64,000 nucleotides of DNA from Saturnia japonica (lineage: Eukaryota; Arthropoda; Insecta; Lepidoptera; Saturniidae). Under the pieces are notes generated by a model, which was given only the letters and a program-made list of their open reading frames with translations, was not told the DNA's origin and searched no databases. The stretch is taken from the NCBI GenBank assembly GCA_033032175.1, contig CM065328.1:5766690-5830689 (forward strand). The letters run 5' to 3'. Each line of letters begins with the position of its first letter. The stretch's first letter is position 1. Made by a program: the position numbers and the translations under genes. Shown here one piece after another: positions 55,459 to 64,000 of this stretch.

Positions 55459-55939
55459 AGATAACAGGGAAACCAATTTAACCAAAGGTACTGTACTGCA
55501 TACACAGTAATATAAACCCGAATTCCTTGCATAAAATACATGGAAATATTTACAAAATGCAATCTTGCTAAGTGTGCACTAACCCTTAAGCCGGATTGGG
55601 GCGGGAATGCGTAAGAATCTGCTTTACAGTTTCAATTTGTCGAATTGAAAGAGTTTGCGGGGCACGGGGGCGCCACATGTCTGTCGAGTTGTTAAACTGT
55701 CTTCTAACGAATTCTACGATGTTACTAGACGCTGTTGATATTTTATTAAGAGCATATTTCTCCAATAATACATAGTTTAAGTTACTTTTATATTTTATAA
55801 ATGATCAATTTAAACCGGCAATGTTTACCAGTGTTTCTAGAATATACTCTTCAAAAACCTGCAGCGTCCAAAGTGACAAATTTAAAAAACTTACAAAACA
55901 TAAATAATTCTTATATTTCATTTCTAGTATTATACATAC

Positions 55940-56075
55940 ATAAATCACGCCTCTTTCCTAATGGGGTAGGCAGAGACAACGTTCTTTCGCTTGCTACGAT
56001 CCTGGAATACATTTTTCACTTCTTCATTATTCATGAATCTTTTCATGCATGCTCGTCGGTATTTATATATGTATT
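55940..56075 (+). repeat. dispersed repeat family K, copy 2
   Basis: CACGCCTCTTTCCTAATGGG, then GGTAGGCAGAGAC and TCATGCATGCTCGTCGG; I recognise this as a common lepidopteran repeat passage. It overlaps a chance 114-codon frame (55,801-56,145). Confidence 0.6.
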
Positions 56076-56079
56076 TATT

Positions 56080-56945
56080 TTAAACAAATATTATCTTCGT
56101 ATAATCATCATTCGCTGGGTGGTAAAACACGACGATTTTTTCTGACTGGATTGCGATCATCATGCATCAGGAGTGGTAGAAATCTATTCCCAACTGGCTT
56201 GCGACCACAAGGCACCCTGCTTTTGGTTTGTCTCGTTTTTGGGATCAACCAGTGTAAACTAGATTATAAGAGGTTTGACAGTCGATGGATTATCGATTTC
56301 TCGGTGGTCGTTATTGTTTTTAATTTATATTGTGTTTACTATCAGGCTGAGAGAATTTGCTTGGCTGTGCAATAAGATATAACATATATCTTTACACTAT
56401 AATAAATTGTAATTTTGTAACAATTTTCTTGAATATCCTGGTAACACTGATAAACTATTAATGATCGTAAATATCTTTTATCTATGATTAATGTACATAG
56501 TAACGTAATATATAATAAACATACAAACTGAACATAAATACCACAATTAGTATTTAATTACTATTAATTAAATTACTCGTGTTACTATTAACACGAGGTT
56601 ATTAAAATTACTCGAAATACCAGTTGATAATAATACCAATACAAAAATTCAATATTGGTACAATACGCTATACTAATTAATGCACTAATGTAATTAATTA
56701 AGGAAAATTAACTTAAATAATAATCATTGCTTAAATATATTATATTCCGGTATCACAGGAAGCAATTTGGGATTTATTAATTGATACATAATTGAACGTA
56801 AAATGAGACTTCTGAGTATTTCAGTACATACGTCCGCTTCAGTGACGTTATTAGGTTATCGTTTCACTTTTATATTTCACATAAATTATACTTATAAAAT
56901 ATAACGTCTGAGTGTAACATCTAAAGATCTAATAAGAATAACTCC
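56080..56945. other. AT-rich stretch without gene
   Basis: Frequent ATTAATTAA-type runs at 56,550-56,720; no coding signal. Confidence 0.45.
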
Positions 56946-56949
56946 TAGA

Positions 56950-57075
56950 AATAGTTTTTTTTTTGTATGTACTAAGTTCTGGAAGTACCAGTCAGTTTAA
57001 AAAAAAATAGCTTTGAATTTCATAACACATTTATTGAGGAATATATAGAGTATAGGCTATATAAGATAATGCTAT
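56950..57075 (+). repeat. family J repeat, single copy
   Basis: GTTCTGGAAGTACCAGTCAG and GAGGAATATATAGAGTATAG, then GGCTATATAAGATAATGCTA, match the order of 3300-3410. Confidence 0.6.
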
Positions 57076-57079
57076 GACC

Positions 57080-57985
57080 CTTCGGAGCGAAGCAATCATC
57101 ATACAAAAGAGGTCGAGTTGGCAACAAGACGAGATCTGAAAAAAATTAACGCGAGTGATATCGCGAGGCCCACACTTTTTATAATTTAGTTTCTTAGATA
57201 TAGATATAAACATATCATATAAATATAAAAATAAATAAGAAATTGCTTCACTGCAGCAAGTAGCGGTCATACTTTTAGAATTTAGAACTAACTAAATTTT
57301 AGTTTTGATGATTATTTTTACCTTGTCATATTCTGTCAAGACTTTCCATAACACTCAAAGTGTAAGTTTTCTCAGACGCTAGTCAACCACACATTGAAAA
57401 TATTATTATTTTAACTATTTAACAAAAACAAATTGTGATTCTGCTATAAATTGAGAAACTTAATTTTATTATAATCCTAAAGAGAAAGTAAAAATTGAGA
57501 CGGAACGTTAGATTAAAGGGAAAATGTCTGTTAGATGTGTTAAGACGGGATCATTAATGAAGTACGCAGAGCGTAAAATGAAGTAATAAGGGACTTGGAA
57601 GGGAATTCTTCGCGTTATTTTTACTTTCAAGGGTTAAACTAACTAAATGGTTTATTTAAGCTACGTGTTATAACTTTTCTTATGAGTTGGTTCTAGTAAT
57701 GCAAGTAATAGTTTGTAAGTGGTAGTGAGTCACTACCTCCATCGGTTATCTATTACCAATCTTTACTATGACAATTCATTTTAATATACTTAAACATATT
57801 TGTATTTGCTTTTAAAATAACGTGTTTCCACAACCATCGTCGTATCCACAAATCATGTACAAAAAGAACATTCTTTATATTCATTCTCCTAGAAAAATGT
57901 TTGAAGAGGAAAGATAGTTGTTGAGAAACATAGATAACAGAGGATAAGGAATGTACTTGATACGGCACGACAAGTTCTTTAAAAC
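57080..57985. other. AT-rich stretch without gene
   Basis: No supported feature; the minus-strand frame at 57,753-58,193 is Phe/Leu-rich and antisense to a LINE tail. Confidence 0.45.
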
Positions 57986-57989
57986 AATT

Positions 57990-58162
57990 TTGGAACGAAA
58001 GTGGGGGAGATGACCTAGATGAAGTTATTTCCAACAAGTGAAGGATAAAGTTGGAGTCGTGTCTTACCAAGATGTAAAAAGAAAGGTAGAAGATAGGGAA
58101 AAGCGGCAACTGCTCAACCAAGAAGAGCTGAAGTCTTAAATTTAGGAAGAAGAAGAAGAAGA
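57990..58162 (+). pseudogene. LINE ORF2 C-terminal tail with (GAA)n end
   Basis: Plus-strand frame gives SYFQQVKDKVGVVSYQDVKR, then KVEDREKRQLLNQEELKS and TAA at 58,137-58,139. It is followed by AAATTTAGGAAGAAGAAGAA, where a GAA microsatellite may be the 3' tail. The 'SY..QVK.KV.VVSYQ.VK...DRE.WR.L..QEL.S' pattern is one I associate with lepidopteran endonuclease/RT LINE tails. Two TGA triplets just upstream show decay. Confidence 0.5.
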
Positions 58163-58164
58163 AC

Positions 58165-59159
58165 CAGAATATTTTTTTAAATCTATACCTCATAAAATAA
58201 TTACCCGTGCAGTACCGTTCACGTAATAGAAGTGAAAATTATTAGAATACAATATATAGCACTCTTTCTTCTTCTCTCTATGTTATACCTTTCTTCTCTG
58301 TCATGTAACGAAATGTGCCTATATATCACGCATCCTTGTTTCACTCTCAATTCTCATCCAATTATCGAATCGCCGCCTAAGACATTTTACTCCAAAAGCG
58401 TTAACTTCATGGTTACACTTGTATTCCAAACATTCTAACTAAAATACTAAAACACGGAATTTTTAAATGGGTACGATCAACTTCGTCACGCATCGGGCTT
58501 CAAGAACACTTAAATTTATGTAAGTAAAATATAAGGATAGAACGGGGTTCATCACATCTCATGGATAAACTGCCCAACCTCGTAGTTAGCTGCAACCAAA
58601 GTCGCAAAACACTTTAAAACGATGACATTATAAAAGCCGGTCTACCTTAAATGAACACAAAGCGCTTTAAAACGTCCCACTTCCTATCACTACCACCAGC
58701 CACCACTGTGATTCCGGACAACGTAAAACTTTCTTCGCGACTAGAAAATTGTTACAACCTCACGGTACAGTAAAGGTTTAACAAGTTGCAAACTTTTTGA
58801 GCGGATTTCTTCATCTAGAGCCAGGATTAATTGCAATAAACGTTGCATTATCATCTACTTTGAGGGGAGATAGATACCTGGAATCTTCATATACTAAAAA
58901 ACCTCTCTACAAACGTAACGTTTAAAAGTAAACATAATCCTTCGTTTTCCTTTGCCCGTCCTTTATGACTTCATTTTACGCTCGGCGTATTTGGGTAATA
59001 GACCTACAGCTACAAACTTACCGAAGCGCGTTCTCTCGTTCATCTTATATTCTTATCAAGTTTTTATAATGCATAATTTATTTATTTTTTATTGTACTGA
59101 TCGCCTGGATAACAGTTTTTGAATTTATTTAGTCGTATGACTATAATTTAAAATTTATA
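58165..59159. other. stretch without gene
   Basis: Short chance frames only. Confidence 0.45.
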
Positions 59160-59168
59160 AAACAAACG

Positions 59169-60081
59169 TTTTTTTTTTTTTGACTGACCTTGCTGTTAGC
59201 CTTAAGGGCCCTATCCAAAAACAGAGACGCTGCGGCTTTTACAACTTTACCGGGCTTGGGGGCGAGCGCTTAAGGCACTCAGCCGCGAAAGCGTGGGCAA
59301 CCAGCGCGCAAGGGTGCCAAAGTGGTCGGACCTCGGCTTGGGCTGTTGCCGCGATTGCAATGAAGTCGCGATCTGTCTAATACCCTATCCGTAAAATCGA
59401 GCTAAGGAGGAAGGAAGGAACATGTGTACGTGTATTTAGTGATCTGAAATATGTTCTACACTAACTAGTGCAAAAAAAGAAAAAAAAAAAGGTTCCTTAC
59501 AGAACGTGTGGGTAGTCAAGTGTTGCACGTAAAGTGTCACTTATATCGCGCGGGTGACTGCCAGACGACTCAAGAGTTTCACACCGAGAAATGGACCTAG
59601 GCTTGAGTTGCCGCGGGAGAGAGATGTAGCGGCGGTGGGTGTGCGGGAGCGAAATTAGCCGTCCGTCCCCTGCGGAGGGAACGGTGGTTACGCGGGCGTG
59701 GGCGCAAACACGCTCTGTTTAGAGAGACGGTTGAGTAATATGCGATTTGTTTCTCGATTTCGTCATCGGGATCGGTAAAGATGATACGCGGTCGGCGCTG
59801 TAAGCGGGTGGCGTTTGGGACTGGAACGTAATTCGCGGCGGCTTTGATCAAAGGATTCGCGTGATTTGACGCGGTGTCAAAGTAAGCTCGTGAGAGGTAT
59901 TTGATGTAAGACTCGATCGAGGGGAGTTTCATATCTCTATGAAGGTCTACCTGTCGAACGAACCAGGGGGCGTTATTGATTTTACGTAGTACTCGAGATT
60001 GAAGGACTTGGAATTTGTGTATGTTCAATTTTGACATATGTGCGAATGCGGCGCAGCTATATGTCATAATCGGACGGAAAC
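59169..60081 (-). mobile_element. 5'-truncated Jockey LINE insertion, 0.9 kb
   Basis: Flanked by the 9-bp duplication AAACAAACG (59,160-59,168 and 60,082-60,090). Poly(A) appears as T13 at 59,169-59,181. The 3' UTR is GC-rich (59,182-59,596), followed upstream by an ORF2 tail reading straight into the truncation point. Confidence 0.8.
59597..60079 (-). pseudogene. Jockey LINE ORF2 C-terminal fragment
   Basis: Begins at the truncation as FRPIMTYSCAAFAHMSK and continues with VLRKINNAPWFVRQVDLHRD, both Jockey-clade signatures at the RT thumb/C-terminal boundary. Then comes LPSIESYIKYLSRAYFDTAS and a basic Arg/Pro-rich tail (RPRPRNHRSLRRGR) before TAG. About 160 codons, open to its natural end, but without the endonuclease and RT catalytic parts, so inactive. 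The first Met is internal. Confidence 0.85.
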
Positions 60082-60090
60082 AAACAAACG

Positions 60091-61115
60091 ATTAATACAA
60101 GTAATACTATCAAACAACTCGCAAGTACTCGCAACAAGTAGCTAATGCCATTCCTTTTATAGCCAAATCAAAATACACCAAAAGTCATTTGACTTTCGAC
60201 GATTGTGACGTCCCTGCTAGATTGTCATGCTACCGCTTATAATATTATGTTGGGAAATAGACAATTAAATAGGCCGGAAGCTCATTTGTATGATCTTTCT
60301 TCTGTATTCTTACACGACCATTCTTATTACGTCATTCTTTGATCAATAAACTGGTTCGTTGTTTTTAACTACAAGGTTGATGAATACAGATCCAAACCAA
60401 ACAAACCAAAACCATTAAAAACAAGACAAACCATAATTAATCATTCTGAAATCTAAATGTTGTATGCCACTCAAAAAAGCAAAAAATTTATAGAAGAACA
60501 ATAAAAGTAGCGGATATTACCGTTGATGCACAATTTTATACAATAAAAGGTAACCCAACCCTTATACAATATGTAGTATTGATTACATTTCAGCCCTTCA
60601 ATCACAATACAATGAATTGGTCCATCCTCAAGGATATTCAAACTCGTCCTATCATCCGTAGCTAGTATGCAATTTAACAAGACTGAAATAATTCAAACCC
60701 TTTTAATTTGTTACTTGAAATGGTAGAGCATTGCGACATTCAGCTTTATTATTTTCGAAGTTGAATGCAACTCACCTCTAAGCACATTTTGAGGACGGAC
60801 GGTTTTAGTTTAAATCTTGTTTATTTTATTTCTATTTATGACATGGATGACTTTGTAATATGGGACTACCGATAAGACACTAAATCGAACGTTTAAAGAA
60901 TATATGGTATTAACTTTGTTTTCTCTGCATACCTTACAATATTCAATATATTATGTTCGCAAAACTAAGAACAACTTCAAACTTATAAGTGAATGGCATC
61001 GATTTAATACTAAGCTAGAAGTCTTATACTGTAAACTTAATTAAGTAATTTAATTACCCGGTTACTTGTATTAATTTCTATGACAATGCTTTCTATAGAT
61101 TTTAGGTTTCATGTC
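60091..61115. other. stretch without gene
   Basis: Only short chance frames; no repeat recognised. Confidence 0.45.
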
Positions 61116-61119
61116 TGAC

Positions 61120-61335
61120 CACAGTCCACTGATGTTATTTGATAAATTTAATGGTGAGATCTAAGATGATAATACGCTGTGCCTAGAAGGACTGACTCTC
61201 AAGCGATGTCGCCATCGTGATGCTATGGTGTCATCAAAAATATTTCCATCATCAAAAGCTCAGACTAATTGTAGGTTTTGGTCTTACGTCAGTCGATCGA
61301 TGATTGTGATCGATACCACGCATACTTCAGAACAT
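61120..61335 (+). repeat. family B repeat copy
   Basis: CTAAGATGATAATACGCTGT, GGACTGACTCTCAAGCGATG and CAAAAGCTCAGACTAATTGT parallel 4260-4500, including the GTCGATCGATGATTGTGATC stretch. Confidence 0.6.
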
Positions 61336-61639
61336 AAAACAGATGCGCCAAATAATAGCTTTAAAACCATGTGATTGCCTTTATTGCCTAAAATTTATTA
61401 TTATAACGATTCTGGGGGATATTCAAATTGAGATTCTCTCTGTACCTACTTGAATTATAATAATAATAATCAAAATAATAATAAAATAGATGAAGACAAA
61501 TAAAATATCAAGCAAAAAGTAATCCAGTTAATGCTTTATATGGTAAATTATGATGTTAAAATTTCATCATGTTAAACGTAAAAGTCTAGTGTGATCTTAT
61601 ATACATAGATAGTAACGGTCCGCTTTTGATATACGATCA

Positions 61640-61880
61640 ACTTTTGGACTGCAAGCTAGCTGTATAATTGCAGTTTGTATGCAGTTCCTGTGCAATTCAT
61701 ACAACTACTGCATTGATTCCGCCAACTGACTGCACAGTCCGCTTGCTGTCAGCGTGCAGTTCTAATGACTACAAGGAGTTAAAACTTCACGCTGACTGCA
61801 TTGGAACTGCACGCTGACTACAGAGTCAGTGTTGGCAGATTCCATGCAGTTGTGTCAACTGCACCGTAACCAGTTAATCT
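61640..61880. repeat. GCAGT-rich dyad repeat family H, copy 2
   Basis: ATAATTGCAGTTTGTATGCA, GACTGCACAGTCCGCTTGCT, AGCGTGCAGTTCTAATGACT and GAACTGCACGCTGACTACAG. Blocks occur in the same order as 21,395-21,565, with an extra set of GCACGCTGACT units. Confidence 0.65.
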
Positions 61881-61884
61881 GTTG

Positions 61885-64000
61885 ACTTGAGCCCGAATGC
61901 ATATCGTCTGTAGTAACCCTTAAGAGAACTGTTAGGTATGTATTTGAAATACCTATTTGTATTATGGAACCGAACAGAAATATATTAAGATAATACAGTT
62001 ATTAACATTATTTCTTAATATTCACATTTTTACTTTTAAATTATAGGTATTACTTAAGCGAATATTTCAAAGTTATAAAATTTAAGATACAAGTGGATAA
62101 CAAAAATATTATTATCTATACGGCAGCTTCAAAACGTTTGAACCGTAAAACTCGCGTCAATTTTATGTTCGTTTCAAAGAATAATCATAATATAGAGTTG
62201 TTAGCCAATTGCTAGTCTAAATCGTCTTGTAAAAATATAATCCCAACAAAAACATAAATGGGAATAAGGGGCCAAGTTTGGTAGAAACGACCTTCGGGTA
62301 GTCGTTCTCACCGATAAAAGAGCTGAGGTCTAACAGGTACCACGTTCCATAGCTGTTCCTTAAATTATAGATGTAGGAATGTACCTACGTTCTTCAATTC
62401 ATTTTCAAAACAATTCGTTACTTTCTTTGATATGGGAAGTCTTTTCAACTTACTTTTCTTTTCCGAACTTGGCAGACACACTGTTATAATGTCTAGATCG
62501 TGATGCTTTAGTGTTAAAAAAACTTAAATACGAGTGAGTACTTTTGTACGAGCGTTAGAAGTTATAATTCTTTGACTAGTGCCGTATAATATCGAAAGTA
62601 ACCATCTTCATGTGTGTACCATATCGTGCAAAATTCACATTCATAATTTTTTGAGGACATTTCTATTGAAGTATGACTTCAAAAATTATAATATAGTGTG
62701 AAAACCGTCTATTTATCTTATGAAATATTAAGAAAGTGTAAAAACATACCCATATTTGCAACAATTGGCGTCTGAATAAAACCGCAAAGATCTGCGTCGA
62801 TATCACTGAGGTCAACTTACAAATTTAGTTGACATTAAGCTTTGGTAAGGACCATAACATGAATAACTAGTAGGTAATAAAACGCCATGTACAGTGGTTA
62901 AATAATTTATATACCTATACACGATGACAAAATTAGGATAAACTTAAAATTAAACTCATCAGAGTTATCTCTCAGACCTAGTAGAAGTTTTGTAGAATTC
63001 TTTCGGTTATCGCTTCTGGTATTCATTTTAAAGTTTAAAAAAGAATTCTTGCTGGTCTGCCTGTGAGTTGATTCTATTTGATCTCGTGGCTGTCCGTTAA
63101 AAACAAGAGGACAAAGTTTTGAGTGTCATTTCTTAGAATTCGTTTATTTCTGACACTTGGATCGATAAAGCATAAACAAGGGATGCAATTTTCTACAGTT
63201 ATTTCTATAAATTTCAAAACTTATTTACGATAAATACATGGACTGATAAGATTACAATGTGTGGTGTTCCACGAAGTGACGTGCGGCGGCAGGACTTTTA
63301 TATTCTTCTACGAATTTATACATGGTATCAACTGTAGAGAGTTCTAGATGTTTCCAGATATTTCTTTACTGTTCGAAAATAATTAAGTAATATTTTTATA
63401 ACATTCATTTTATTATATTATTTACATTCTCAGTGATAAAAACGAATAGTTTCATTAAGGAAAGTTGAGAAAAAATAACGAACGGAAAAAAATATCTTAA
63501 TATAAGTAATTAAAAAAAAACACCTATAGAGAAGGCTAAGACAAATCAGCTACAGATGGCAAAGAAGAATATTAAAGTATATTTGAATTGTCCTGTCTAC
63601 ATTTTTCTACTCTGACAGACATCAACGAATCCATATTTTGAAAAGATAATAACTGCTCGAGATACGAAACCGCTCGGTACGAACTTACTGGATCAGGAAC
63701 TTTCTTCCATCTTATGCGTTTGTATAAAATCGTAAAAATGTTTGGCGAATTTTATGGGTTTTCATCCTTTGTGTACGATTTTACGAGTTTTCAAAAATCT
63801 TTATAATGATAATTATTGTGCAGTTTATGGCAATTCCTCAAATAATAATTTTATCAAATACCTACTAAATTAAGTTTTAATCTATATTATATCAATAATT
63901 TTATGAAACGGTATTGTATCGAAGTATTTTTACAAAGTGTTAAATATTTTTAAAACCCCAATTTAACCCCTTCGGTTATGAATATTTTAAAAACCCTTTC
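61885..64000. other. AT-rich stretch without gene
   Basis: No frame, repeat or RNA gene recognised to the window end. Confidence 0.5.

Noticed and set aside
55801..56145. 114-codon plus-strand frame
   Set aside because: It crosses the edge of dispersed repeat family K and has AT-driven composition.
57753..58193. 146-codon minus-strand frame rich in Phe/Leu
   Set aside because: The start is a poly-Phe run antisense to a GAA microsatellite and the rest is antisense to a LINE tail; not a membrane protein gene.

Overview
The window looks like insect nuclear DNA, most likely from a lepidopteran (moth or butterfly). It is strongly AT-rich and carries no operon-like coding. It is full of transposable elements whose types and diagnostic sequences I associate with Lepidoptera: a cecropia-type mariner, a DD41D mariner-like element, R1-, Jockey- and RTE-type LINE pieces, a tRNA-derived SINE and Helitron-like ends. 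I found no host protein gene, tRNA gene or rRNA gene that I can defend, so the window is probably intergenic, intronic or heterochromatic. All calls were made by eye from translated motifs and repeat comparison within the window; nothing was searched against a database.

Layout. 1-16.5 kb: AT-rich sequence with short dispersed repeats, a 143-bp Harbinger-type MITE (8643-8785), SINE copies, LINE 3' scraps and several perfect hairpins or palindromes. 16,885-18,165: a complete DD34D mariner on the minus strand, with an open transposase frame and matched terminal inverted repeats. 18.2-30.2 kb: more repeat relics and LINE tails. 30,227-31,529: a complete DD41D mariner-like element on the plus strand, also with an intact frame, TIRs and a TA duplication. 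31.5-36.1 kb: Helitron/RTE-like relics, a locally duplicated segment, and a LINE fragment split by a 226-bp retroposon (34,528-34,753). 36,144-43,091: a nearly full-length R1-type LINE on the minus strand with 12-bp target-site duplications, intact ORF1 and an ORF2 broken at four points. 44,919-46,735: a 5'-truncated RNase-H-bearing LINE with its own 12-bp duplication. 47.4-49.3 kb: an internally deleted Jockey/CR1-like LINE. 49.3-64 kb: solo repeats, a 5'-truncated Jockey element (59,169-60,081), and otherwise featureless AT-rich DNA.

How the parts relate. The genes are selfish elements. The two DNA transposons each encode the enzyme that would bind their own TIRs. The LINEs encode, or once encoded, an RNA-binding Gag-like ORF1 and an endonuclease/reverse transcriptase ORF2. 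The SINE, MITE and Helitron-like copies have no coding capacity and depend on enzymes made elsewhere. I did not find an undescribed biological system here. The best leads are the two intact DNA transposons, the young R1-type LINE with a putative 3' recognition stem-loop, and several unexplained dyad-rich repeats.
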